Shown piece after piece: positions 1 through 8,237 of a DNA stretch of 40,543 bases. The DNA comes from Aequorivita sp. Lineage in GTDB: Bacteria > Bacteroidota > Bacteroidia > Flavobacteriales > Flavobacteriaceae. The stretch's first letter is position 1. Every line of letters starts with the position of its first letter. Where the stretch lies: the NCBI GenBank assembly GCA_024637015.1, contig JAGXGE010000039.1, forward strand, positions 1 to 40,543, in the 5' to 3' direction. A program made the translations under genes and the position numbers. Below the pieces are notes generated by a model that saw only the letters and a list, made by a program, of their open reading frames with translations, was not told where the DNA came from and made no database searches.

Positions 1-112
1 GTTAGACGTTAGACGTTAGACGTTAGACGTTAGACGTTAGACGTTAGACGTTAGACGTTAGACGTTAGACGTTAGACGTTAGACGTTAGACGTTAGACGT
101 TAGACGTTAGAC
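1..112. repeat. 7-bp tandem repeat, 16 copies of GTTAGAC
   Basis: The first 112 bases are sixteen uninterrupted, identical copies of GTTAGAC. The array touches the window edge, so it may continue upstream. It lies just outside the terminator of hflX, with no gene overlapping it inside the window. Because the unit is 7 bp, a copy-number change would shift any reading frame or change promoter spacing by a non-multiple of three. The perfect identity of all copies implies recent expansion or homogenisation. What lies to the left is unknown, so no function is assigned. Confidence 0.97.
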
Positions 113-120
113 AAAAATAA

Positions 121-156
121 AAAAACTCCCAGTTTTTATAACTTGGGAGCTTTTTT
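121..156 (-). terminator. Intrinsic terminator of hflX
   Basis: CTCCCA (126-131) pairs with TGGGAG (144-149). A-rich and T-rich tracts flank the stem on both sides, so it could work in both directions. It lies 21 bp past the hflX stop codon on the minus strand, where the hairpin is followed by a run of T. Confidence 0.75.
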
Positions 157-176
157 AATGTTCCACTTATTTGTTT

Positions 177-1388
177 TTATTCTTCTTCCTTGTATTCGTC
201 GTATAGAAAATTGTTGTAAGGAAAGCGAGTGGTGTGGATCTCCTTCACCTTTTCATAAACCAATTTTCTGAATTCACTAAAGTTTTCCTTGTTCAACGCA
301 GAAATAAAGATAGCATCGCCATTTAATTTTGCCATCCAGGTTTGCTTCCATTCTTCTAAGGTGTAATGTGCTTTGGTTTTTTCAGTCATTAAATCGTCTT
401 CCTCGATTTCTTCCGGATTGTAAACGTCAATTTTATTAAAAACCATAATTGTAGGCTTATCTGCACTTCCTATTTCCTCAAGAATTTTATTCACCGAATC
501 TATATGATGCTCAAAAGAGGCGTGGCTTATATCCACAACATGAAGCAATAAATCTGCCTCCCGAACCTCATCCAGCGTACTTTTGAATGATTCCACAAGT
601 TGTGTTGGCAATTTCCTTATGAATCCAACAGTGTCTGTAAGTAAAAAAGGAAGATTTCCTATAACAACCTTCCGAACCGTTGTATCCAGAGTTGCAAAAA
701 GTTTGTTTTCGGCAAAAACATCGCTTTTGCTAATTACGTTCATCAATGTAGATTTCCCCACGTTTGTATAACCAACCAACGCCACACGAACCAATGCACC
801 ACGATTGCCTCGCTGCACATCCATTTGTCGGTCAATTTTTTTTAACTTTTCCTTTAGCAAAGCAATACGGTCGCGAACAATACGCCTGTCTGTTTCAATT
901 TCCGTTTCACCAGGACCACGCATCCCAATACCTCCACGCTGGCGCTCCAAGTGAGTCCACATTCCCGCAAGTCGTGGTAGCAAATATTGATATTGCGCAA
1001 GTTCAACTTGTGTCCTGGCATAACTAGTTTGAGCTCTTTGGGCAAAAATATCCAAAATCAAATTGGTGCGGTCCAATACTTTACAATCCAACTCTTTCTG
1101 GATATTCTTTTGTTGGCTTGGTGAAAGTTCATCATCAAATATTACCACTCCCACCCCTTGTTCTTCCACAAAGTTTTTTACATCTTCCAGCTTTCCTTTA
1201 CCGATAAAAGTTTTCGGATTGGGGACATCCATTTTTTGGCTGAAGCGTTTCAAAACCTCGCCACCAGCAGTGTAAGCCAAAAATTCAAGTTCGTCGAGAT
1301 ACTCGTTGGCTTTCTCTTCGTCTTGATTCTGTGTAATCAGCCCGATTAAAACTGTTTTTTCGTAAGAAATGTCCGTTTGCTCTATCAT
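177..1388 (-). CDS. hflX: GTPase HflX (ribosome-associated)
   Basis: This is an HflX-family GTPase. The family binds the 50S subunit, and members rescue or split stalled or stress-damaged ribosomes. The 403-residue protein has the HflX N-terminal domain (about 10-190, ending in a coiled-coil-like basic stretch with RGPGETEIETDRR) and then a G domain: G1 GYTNVGKST at about 206-214, G3 DTVGF at about 252-256, and G4 NKID at about 318-321. I start at the ATG at 1386-1388, which gives MIEQTDIS; the frame stays open nine codons further upstream, but that extension is not family-like. It is divergent from the EEP gene at 1482, and a hairpin terminator follows its stop. Length and motifs are normal for the family. 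Confidence 0.95.
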   Translation of the reverse strand: MIEQTDISYEKTVLIGLITQNQDEEKANEYLDELEFLAYTAGGEVLKRFSQKMDVPNPKTFIGKGKLEDVKNFVEEQGVGVVIFDDELSPSQQKNIQKELDCKVLDRTNLILDIFAQRAQTSYARTQVELAQYQYLLPRLAGMWTHLERQRGGIGMRGPGETEIETDRRIVRDRIALLKEKLKKIDRQMDVQRGNRGALVRVALVGYTNVGKSTLMNVISKSDVFAENKLFATLDTTVRKVVIGNLPFLLTDTVGFIRKLPTQLVESFKSTLDEVREADLLLHVVDISHASFEHHIDSVNKILEEIGSADKPTIMVFNKIDVYNPEEIEEDDLMTEKTKAHYTLEEWKQTWMAKLNGDAIFISALNKENFSEFRKLVYEKVKEIHTTRFPYNNFLYDEYKEEE

Positions 1389-1404
1389 AAAGTAATTTAT
1401 AACG

Positions 1405-1412
1405 CAAATGTA
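1405..1412 (-). promoter_or_regulatory. Possible -7 box for hflX
   Basis: On the minus strand this reads TACATTTG, an exact match to the Bacteroidetes -7 consensus TAnnTTTG, 17 bp before the chosen hflX start. I see no TTG at the expected -33 distance, so support is partial. Its position agrees with the downstream start codon. Confidence 0.35.
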
Positions 1413-1481
1413 CAAAACACTTGGTTAGAGTTTTTTGTACTTTACAAGCAATTAACAATTATAATCCATTCATTATTAAAA

Positions 1482-2423
1482 ATGAAAAACCTTTACACAG
1501 TTGCATTCTATAATCTTGAAAATCTTTTTGACACAGTAAATGACCCAAATATTTTGGATGACGATTTTACACCCGGAACCGAAATGGATTGGAATGAAAA
1601 ACGCTACAACACAAAACTTAAAAAACTAGGACGCATCATTTCTCAGATTGGTTATAAAGAAACCACCAACCCACCTGTACTTTTGGGTGTTGCCGAGGTT
1701 GAAAACGAAACAGTGCTTAAAGGTTTAGTCAATTCAAAATTTCTGAAAAACAAAAATTATGGTTATGCACATTTCGATTCGCCAGATGAACGGGGAATTG
1801 ATACCGCCCTGCTTTTCAGAAAAAATTATTTTGAAGTGCTGCACAAAGAAGCCATCACGCTACTAGTAAGTAACGAAGAAGGCATCCGCGATTTTACGCG
1901 TGATATACTATATGTGAAGGGCAAACTTGAACGCGAAATTGTACATATTTTAATAAATCATTGGCCATCGCGGCGCGAAGGAGTTGAAAAAACAAATCAT
2001 AAACGCGTGACTGCAGCAATAAAAAATCGAGAAATAATTTCTAACATTACTACAGACAATCCGCAAGAAAAAATAATCGTGATGGGAGATTTCAATGACG
2101 ATCCAAACAGCGAAAGTTCAAAAATTCTTGCTGGTGAAGACTTTTATAACCCAATGGAACTTTTGCTCACCAAATATTCTGGAAGTTTAAATCATCAACA
2201 CTCGTGGAATCTTTTTGACCAGATATTAATTTCAAACAGTTTTTTGATGCAGCACGAAAATTCTTTTCAATATGAAAAAGCTAATATTTTCAACATTCAA
2301 GAGTTGAAGGAATTTAAGGGAAAATTTAAAGGCAATCCGTTCAGAACCTATATAGGGCCTCACTATCTAGGAGGGATAAGCGACCACTTTCCGGTATTTT
2401 CAATTTTTTCAATAAAAAACTAA
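1482..2423 (+). CDS. Endonuclease/exonuclease/phosphatase family protein (cytosolic paralogue)
   Basis: This 313-residue member of the EEP superfamily (DNase I / Mg-dependent phosphodiesterase fold) shows the family signatures in order: AFYNLENLFD near the N-terminus, GVAEVENE with the metal-binding Glu, RGIDTALLF, NHWPSR, MGDFNDDPN and the C-terminal SDHFPV Asp-His. The start chosen is the ATG at 1482 (MKNLYTVAF); the upstream in-frame extension to 1377 overlaps the hflX side and has no signal-peptide character. Without a signal peptide the protein should be cytoplasmic, unlike its paralogue at 12634, which matches it motif for motif. The substrate (DNA, nucleotide or phosphorylated metabolite) cannot be told from sequence. 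Confidence 0.85.
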   Translation: MKNLYTVAFYNLENLFDTVNDPNILDDDFTPGTEMDWNEKRYNTKLKKLGRIISQIGYKETTNPPVLLGVAEVENETVLKGLVNSKFLKNKNYGYAHFDSPDERGIDTALLFRKNYFEVLHKEAITLLVSNEEGIRDFTRDILYVKGKLEREIVHILINHWPSRREGVEKTNHKRVTAAIKNREIISNITTDNPQEKIIVMGDFNDDPNSESSKILAGEDFYNPMELLLTKYSGSLNHQHSWNLFDQILISNSFLMQHENSFQYEKANIFNIQELKEFKGKFKGNPFRTYIGPHYLGGISDHFPVFSIFSIKN

Positions 2424-2521
2424 GCAGAAAATTTTAAGAAAAACCTATAAATTTTCATATATTTCGGTGTTAAATAAAAGTTAACAGACAATTAATTATA
2501 ATAACCTCCAACAAAAACTTT

Positions 2522-5008
2522 ATGAATAAAAAATTACCTCTCTATTTACAAAGTTGTCAGCATTATTTTAAAGATAACTTTAAACGAAACGTTCTTTTAC
2601 TTTTTAGTTTCCTTACAATATCTGTTTCGGCATTTGCACAAGGGCCAGGATGTCCAAATGTTTATGCCGGAGATGATTTGGAGCTAGACTGTGGCGAGCC
2701 TTGTACAGACCTTACTGCAAGTTTTCTTGACACTGGAGAAACCACCAGTTATGGCGTTTCTTCCATTCCTTATGCCCCACCTTTCCCGTTTACGGGAGGT
2801 ACGCCTGTATCTGTGAATACAGATGACATATGGTCGAGTGCCATCCAATTACCCTTCGATTTCTGCTTTTTTGGCCAGACCTATTCTCAAATGATTATCG
2901 GTTCTAACGCTGTGGTTTCGTTTGATTTAGCAAACAATCCCCCCAACGGCTATTGTAATTGGTCTTTTGATGAATCCATCCCCGATCCTAATTTATTTTT
3001 CACAACTATTTTTGGGCCTTATATGGATGTTGATCCATCAGTAGGTGGTTCTGGACAAATAAATTGGACCGTTTTTGGTGAATCACCGTGCCGAACCATG
3101 GTTGTCAATTTTCCAAATATCCCATATTTTAGCTGCAATAACCTAACCCTAACTTCTCAAATTGTTATTTATGAAACCACCAATGTAGTGGAGATATATG
3201 TAGAGGACCGGCCAAATGGCTGTAGCTGGAATGACGGAAATGCTGTATTGGGAATTCAGAACCAGAATGGAACCGTCGGTTATACAGCTCCGGGAAGAAA
3301 CACTGGAGACTGGAGCGCTTCAAACGAAGCCTGGCGTTTTACGCCCAATGGTGCATCAAATGTTGTTTTCTCATGGTTGGATTCCAGCGGAACTGTTATC
3401 GGCAACGATACAACTATTAATGTATGCCCAACAGATCCCTCAACAACTTATACTGCTCAAGCTGTTTATACCAATTGTAATGGAGATGTGGTTACTGAAA
3501 CCGATGATGTTATTATAACAAGAATAGACTCCTTTTCAGTCAATCTTGGTGGAGACCAAGAACTTTGTGATTCCCAAAGCTATGATATTACAGCCGAAAT
3601 AATTGACGGTAATCCTGCGGATGCAACTTTCCTTTGGAATACCGGTGAAACCACACAAACCATTACAGTGACCACCTCTGGAACCTATACCGTTGAGGTT
3701 ACTATTGGTGATTGTACTATTATCTCTTCAGTAGTTATCAACTTTAACGAACTTCCTCTAATTGAACTGGGAGATAACTTTGAAACCTGTTTTAATGAAC
3801 CCGTGGTTTTAGACGCTTCCCCTTCAAATTATAATCCTGCTGATGCTACTTATGAATGGAGCTTGAACGGCGTTGTGTTGGCTGGAGAAACAAACCCAAC
3901 CCTTAATGCAACCCAATATGGTGTTTATAGCGTTAACGTTATTGTGGGTGGATGTTTGGCTACAGATGAAATAACCATTTCGCAACAGGAACTTCAAGTG
4001 TCATTGGGAGATGATTTTTCTTCCTGCTTTGAAGTACCCGTAACCCTTACCGCTGAAGCAATAGATTATGATCCAACCCTTGCGACTTATGAATGGAGTT
4101 TGAACGGCGCTATTCTTGCTGGCGAAACAAGCCAAACACTTGACATTACCCAGCCAGGCAACTATTCAGTTACAGCAACTGTTGGTTCTTGTATAACAAC
4201 AGACAGTGTTTTGGTAAATTTGGGAAGTATAGAAGTAACAGTAAACGATGATTTTCAAACCTGTTTTGACTCTCAAGTAGTTTTGGAAGCGTTGCTTTCT
4301 GTTCAAAATCCTAATGCAAATTACGAATGGAGCCTTGACGGAACCATTTTAGTTGGCGAAACCAATTCCACATTAATAATTACCGAAATAGGGACCTATA
4401 CCGTAACGGTAAATGTTGGAAGCTGCACTGCATCAGATAGCGTGATGGTCACTTATAGAGATGATCTGGAAGTATCTGTTGGAGCAGATTTCACTACCTG
4501 TCCAAACGAGCCTCAAACCATAACAGCCAATACAGCGGAAGAAGGTGTAACGTATCAATGGTTCCTAAACGGAAGTCCACTTGCTGGTGAAACTAACAGT
4601 ACACTCGATTTTTCAGTGGAATCCGGAACCTTGGGCGCACAAACCTATAGCGTTGTAATTTCTTTAGGAGGTTGTACGGGCACAGATTCAGTGGATGTTA
4701 GTTTGTACGCTGTTGGAAACTGTGTAATTTCAGAAGGAATTTCACCAAACGGAGATGGTTACAATGATTCGCTGGACCTTACATTCTTAAACGACAGAAC
4801 CGGAATCAATAAACTCCAACTCTTTAACAGATTGGGAACTCTGGTTTTTGAACAGAACAATTACATAAAGGAATGGTCTGGACAAACCAACGATGGCGAG
4901 AATCTTCCAACCGGGACTTATTTCTATGTAATTGACCTTGCAGGTAATGATGCTGTCTATGGCTCACAAGCCACAGGTTGGATTTATCTTAACCAGAAAG
5001 CTAACTAA
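2522..5008 (+). CDS. Secreted repeat protein with T9SS type B (CHU_C) sorting domain
   Basis: This 828-residue protein is predicted to be exported by the type IX secretion system. A long N-region is followed by a hydrophobic stretch at about 24-40 ending in AFAQ. An N-terminal beta-rich domain (about 45-270) is followed by a series of Ig/PKD-like modules of about 79 residues. Three of these carry a recurring YEWSLNG...LAGET motif near residues 444, 523 and 601, spaced 237 and 234 bp in the DNA. The last 90 residues form a gliding-motility-associated C-terminal domain (ISPNGDGYND, LQLFNRLGTLVF, LPTGTYFYVID), the T9SS type B sorting signal. It heads a cluster with a PorP/SprF gene and an OmpA-family gene, a common Bacteroidetes arrangement. 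Its role is probably adhesion or surface display; no catalytic domain was recognised. Confidence 0.9.
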   Translation: MNKKLPLYLQSCQHYFKDNFKRNVLLLFSFLTISVSAFAQGPGCPNVYAGDDLELDCGEPCTDLTASFLDTGETTSYGVSSIPYAPPFPFTGGTPVSVNTDDIWSSAIQLPFDFCFFGQTYSQMIIGSNAVVSFDLANNPPNGYCNWSFDESIPDPNLFFTTIFGPYMDVDPSVGGSGQINWTVFGESPCRTMVVNFPNIPYFSCNNLTLTSQIVIYETTNVVEIYVEDRPNGCSWNDGNAVLGIQNQNGTVGYTAPGRNTGDWSASNEAWRFTPNGASNVVFSWLDSSGTVIGNDTTINVCPTDPSTTYTAQAVYTNCNGDVVTETDDVIITRIDSFSVNLGGDQELCDSQSYDITAEIIDGNPADATFLWNTGETTQTITVTTSGTYTVEVTIGDCTIISSVVINFNELPLIELGDNFETCFNEPVVLDASPSNYNPADATYEWSLNGVVLAGETNPTLNATQYGVYSVNVIVGGCLATDEITISQQELQVSLGDDFSSCFEVPVTLTAEAIDYDPTLATYEWSLNGAILAGETSQTLDITQPGNYSVTATVGSCITTDSVLVNLGSIEVTVNDDFQTCFDSQVVLEALLSVQNPNANYEWSLDGTILVGETNSTLIITEIGTYTVTVNVGSCTASDSVMVTYRDDLEVSVGADFTTCPNEPQTITANTAEEGVTYQWFLNGSPLAGETNSTLDFSVESGTLGAQTYSVVISLGGCTGTDSVDVSLYAVGNCVISEGISPNGDGYNDSLDLTFLNDRTGINKLQLFNRLGTLVFEQNNYIKEWSGQTNDGENLPTGTYFYVIDLAGNDAVYGSQATGWIYLNQKAN

Positions 5009-5046
5009 AAACCATAAAATACTTTTTAACTACCAAATAGATAAAA

Positions 5047-5964
5047 ATGAAAAAACATATATATATTCTAATTGTATTGATGGCAGGGTTGCTCTTTCAG
5101 GAAGCAAAGGCGCAGCAAGACCCTCAATACACCCAGTACATGTACAATATGAACGTGGTGAACCCAGCTTATGCAGGATCCAAAGAAAGTCTCTCCCTCA
5201 CCGCACTTTACAGAAATCAGTGGTCTGGTTTAGACCAAAATCCAGTGACCTTCACATTTGCGGCACATTCGCCAATAAGCGATAAAATAGGTCTCGGTCT
5301 TTCCGCAATAAAAGACGAATTAGGGCCTATTAAGGAAACTAATGTTTTTGCAGACTTTTCCTATACACTTCAATTGGGAAGCACCATAAAACTTGCTTTG
5401 GGTCTTAAAGCCGGCGCAACCTTTCACGATGTAGGACTTTCAAGTTTGGAATTACAGGATCCAAACGATCCCTTCTTTTCCGAAGACATAAACAACACCT
5501 ATCCAAATATTGGTGCCGGTGCTTTTCTTTATGGCGAAAAGTTTTATTTGGGATTGTCTGTTCCAAATATGTTGAAATCGGTTCACTTGGATGAAAATGG
5601 AATCAAGTATGGTTCTGAAACCAATCATTACTTCGCAACAGCTGGATATGTTTTCCAGGTTTCGGAAAACTTCAAATTGAAACCTTCCGTAATGGTTAAA
5701 TCTGCCTTTGATGCGCCCGTTTCTTATGACGGAAACCTGAACGCACTATTCTATGATAAGTTTGAACTTGGAGCATCCTACAGACTGGACGATTCCTTCA
5801 GTGGCTTGATTGGGTTTCAAATTACCCCAAACATCCGCGTTGGCTATGCTTATGACCACGTAACATCCGACATTAAAACAGTAGGTCCAGCTTCGCACGA
5901 AGTGGTGCTGACTTTCGACCTATTCTTTAAGCCACGTGTTTTACGTTCACCAAGATTCTTCTAA
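5047..5964 (+). CDS. PorP/SprF family T9SS outer-membrane protein
   Basis: The 305 residues begin with a signal peptide ending near AKA-QQDPQ. The family hallmark DPQYTQYMYNMNVVNPAYAGS follows (reported here as residues about 25-45), and then a beta-barrel-like sequence rich in alternating aromatic residues that ends close to the C-terminus. Members of this family (PorP in Porphyromonas, SprF in Flavobacterium) are outer-membrane partners needed for secretion or attachment of particular T9SS cargo. The gene starts 38 bp after the CHU_C protein and lies 23 bp before the OmpA-family gene, so the three probably form one transcript and one cargo-partner set. It is a paralogue type found in many copies per genome, so I give no specific symbol. 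Confidence 0.93.
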   Translation: MKKHIYILIVLMAGLLFQEAKAQQDPQYTQYMYNMNVVNPAYAGSKESLSLTALYRNQWSGLDQNPVTFTFAAHSPISDKIGLGLSAIKDELGPIKETNVFADFSYTLQLGSTIKLALGLKAGATFHDVGLSSLELQDPNDPFFSEDINNTYPNIGAGAFLYGEKFYLGLSVPNMLKSVHLDENGIKYGSETNHYFATAGYVFQVSENFKLKPSVMVKSAFDAPVSYDGNLNALFYDKFELGASYRLDDSFSGLIGFQITPNIRVGYAYDHVTSDIKTVGPASHEVVLTFDLFFKPRVLRSPRFF

Positions 5965-5987
5965 TAACCAAACTAATTTCATTTAAG

Positions 5988-7880
5988 ATGAAAAAAATAT
6001 ACACTATACTTCTACTTATCGCGGTTAGCACTACAATGGTTACCGCCCAAAATAGTAAAACAAAAAAGGCCGATCAATATTACGATAGGCTCCAATATAC
6101 AGACGCTGCCGAAGCATACCAAAAACTGCTGAAAAAAGGCGAAGGCAGCACATACGTTTTTGAACGTTTGGGAAACAGCTATTACTTTATAAACGATACC
6201 AAAAAAGCCGAAACCTATTATAAAAGAGTCATAAAAAAGAAGGATGTTGATCCAGAAACGGTTTACAATTATGCCCAATCTTTAAAAGCAAACGGCAAGT
6301 ATGGCGACTATAATACGTTTATGAAGCAATTCGCGCAAATGAAACCCAGCGATTCCCGTTCTGTGGAATTTATGAAAAACCCAGACTATCTTCCGGCAAT
6401 TATTGACGAAAATTCACAGAAATATGCTGCCACAAATCTTGATGCCTTGAATTCAAAATACTCAGATTTTGGAGGAATGGTTGTGGGGAAAGATTTCTAT
6501 TTCACTTCTGCGAGAAATACTACCGGCAAAAAATACGGCTGGAACGAAGAGCCTTTTTTGGACATTTACAAAGCCTCAATGGTTGGCGGTGTGGAAAAGA
6601 ATGAAATTTCCCTGAAAGGCGACGTAAACACAAAATACCACGAAAGTACTGTTGCTATTACAGCAGACGGAAAACGCATGTATTTTGACCGAAACGATTA
6701 CTACAACGGAAAATACAAAAAAAGCGAAGAAGGCATTAGTCAATTAAATATCTATTATGCAGAGAACGTTGATGGCCAGTGGAAGGACGTACAATCTGTC
6801 TCTTTCAATAGCCACGATTTTTCTACTAGTCATCCTGCCCTGAGCCCAGACGGAAGTACTCTGTATTTTACCAGCGACCGTCCCGGCGGAAAAGGAAAGG
6901 CAGATATTTATAAAGTTTCCATTTCAAAAGACGGTTCTTTTGGCAATCCTGAAAATTTGGGAAGCAACATCAACACCGAAGGAAAAGAAGGTTTCCCATT
7001 TGTGGATTCAAACGGAACGCTTTATTTCTGTAGTGATGCGCATTTGGGAATGGGCGGTTTGGATGTTTTTGCTGCGGAAGCAAACGGAAATAATTTTGGC
7101 GAAGCCAAAAATCTTGGTCTTGGCGTTAACAGCAGCGAAGACGATTTTGCATATTCTTATGATCCAGCTTCGGAGGAAGGTTACGTTTCTTCCAACAGAA
7201 AAGGCGGAAAAGGAAGTGATGATATTTATAAAATCAAAAAACTTGACATTTGCGATGTTATCCTGAACGTTATTGTAGTTGATGCAAGCAACGACGAGCC
7301 AATAGCAGGTGCTCAATTGGATCTTTTTGACAATCTTGAAAACAAACTGAAAAGTCAAACTACAGGAGCCAATGGAATAGGCAAAATAACCGCAGCATGT
7401 GACCAAGATCACGTTGTTCAGGCTTTCAAAGCAGGCTATGAGAGTAATGCCGAAACGGTAGCTTCTTCCAAAGAAGGCGAAAAGAGCATCCGCATTGCAC
7501 TACGTCCAATAGACGATATTGTGGAAGGCGATCTGGTAAAACTAAGCCCAATTCTTTTCGACTTTGACAAACACAACATCAAGCCACAAGCAGCATTTGA
7601 GCTGGATAAGTTAGTAGAACTAATGAAGAAAAATCCAGAAATAGTTATTAAAGTGGAGGGCCACACGGACAACCGAGGCACGGATTCCTACAATATGGAC
7701 TTGTCTGAAAGACGTGCGCGAAGCACTGTACAATATGTAATTTCAAAAGGAATTGCTAAGGACAGAATAAGCGGAGAAGGTTTTGGTGAATCTAAACCTG
7801 CAATAGACTGCGGTAACAACTGTACCGATGAACAATATCACAAAAACAGACGTTCCGAATTTATTATTGTGAAAAAATAA
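5988..7880 (+). CDS. OmpA-family protein with TPR, PD40 propeller and carboxypeptidase-like domain (PorE-like)
   Basis: This 630-residue envelope protein has a signal peptide (1-20, ending VTAQ) and TPR-like helices (about 25-105). WD40-like PD40 beta-propeller repeats follow (about 155-410), recognisable by LSPDGSTLYFTSDRPGG and GYVSSNRKGG. A carboxypeptidase-regulatory-like Ig domain (about 430-500, VVDASNDEPIAGAQL) comes next, and then a C-terminal OmpA peptidoglycan-binding domain (about 515-630, with GHTDNRGTDSYN and LSERRARSTVQYV). The architecture matches the PorE-type periplasmic proteins that link the T9SS to peptidoglycan. Whether this copy serves the core machinery or only the adjacent PorP/CHU_C pair cannot be decided here. 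A strong hairpin terminator follows. Confidence 0.9.
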   Translation: MKKIYTILLLIAVSTTMVTAQNSKTKKADQYYDRLQYTDAAEAYQKLLKKGEGSTYVFERLGNSYYFINDTKKAETYYKRVIKKKDVDPETVYNYAQSLKANGKYGDYNTFMKQFAQMKPSDSRSVEFMKNPDYLPAIIDENSQKYAATNLDALNSKYSDFGGMVVGKDFYFTSARNTTGKKYGWNEEPFLDIYKASMVGGVEKNEISLKGDVNTKYHESTVAITADGKRMYFDRNDYYNGKYKKSEEGISQLNIYYAENVDGQWKDVQSVSFNSHDFSTSHPALSPDGSTLYFTSDRPGGKGKADIYKVSISKDGSFGNPENLGSNINTEGKEGFPFVDSNGTLYFCSDAHLGMGGLDVFAAEANGNNFGEAKNLGLGVNSSEDDFAYSYDPASEEGYVSSNRKGGKGSDDIYKIKKLDICDVILNVIVVDASNDEPIAGAQLDLFDNLENKLKSQTTGANGIGKITAACDQDHVVQAFKAGYESNAETVASSKEGEKSIRIALRPIDDIVEGDLVKLSPILFDFDKHNIKPQAAFELDKLVELMKKNPEIVIKVEGHTDNRGTDSYNMDLSERRARSTVQYVISKGIAKDRISGEGFGESKPAIDCGNNCTDEQYHKNRRSEFIIVKK

Positions 7881-7915
7881 GGAACCAATTGATATAAACT
7901 GGTAACCAACCAGAG

Positions 7916-7962
7916 AAAAAACTCTTGCTTAACCCATACTTTTGGGTTTTGCGAGGGTTTTT
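7916..7962 (+). terminator. Intrinsic terminator of the T9SS cluster
   Basis: A long two-part stem: AAAAACTCTTGC pairs, with G-U pairs, with GCGAGGGTTTTT, and AACCCA pairs with TGGGTT in the inner part. It ends in a T run and lies 35 bp after the OmpA-family stop. Confidence 0.8.
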
Positions 7963-8013
7963 AATATCCTATTCCATGGCACGAAATAAAAAATTTATAA
8001 ATATTTATACTGA

Positions 8014-8216
8014 TGTCCGATTAAAAACAATATGATGTCCCTAAAGGACATTTATTTAATTGATACTGGTTGATTTCCAATATTTTGCCCCGATGAAGCA
8101 ATATGCCGTTAGGCATTTAATATGGGTAATAAAAATAGAAACCCTCCAAAATCCAGTCCCTTAGGGACTGCATACGTTATAGAGATTCCGTAATTGGGCG
8201 TTACTTTTATCGGACA
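8014..8216. repeat. MITE-like element with terminal inverted repeats and three internal hairpins
   Basis: The 357-bp gap between 7881 and 8237 has no gene. After the terminator it holds a bounded structure. TGTCCGATTAAAA (8014-8026) is the inverted counterpart of TTTTATCGGACA (8205-8216), apart from one extra T. Between them are three hairpins: ATGTCC-ctaaa-GGACAT (8035-8051), ATGCC-gtta-GGCAT (8103-8116) and CAGTCCC-tta-GGGACTG (8154-8170). No ORF lies inside. Small palindrome clusters of this kind recur in intergenic DNA of Bacteroidetes. Whether this is a miniature inverted-repeat transposable element or a REP-like unit is inference. I see no clear target duplication. Confidence 0.65.
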
Positions 8217-8237
8217 ACAATGAAATATTTAAATAAA

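Noticed and set aside
1-112. CRISPR array
   Set aside because: The units are contiguous 7-mers without spacers, so this is a simple tandem repeat.
583-1349. Several open frames on the strand opposite hflX
   Set aside because: They lie wholly inside the hflX coding region in antisense, have no family resemblance and follow its codon pattern.
1377-1481. Longer start for the EEP gene at 1377
   Set aside because: The extra 35 residues overlap the hflX start region, lack signal-peptide features and are absent from the paralogue's conserved start.
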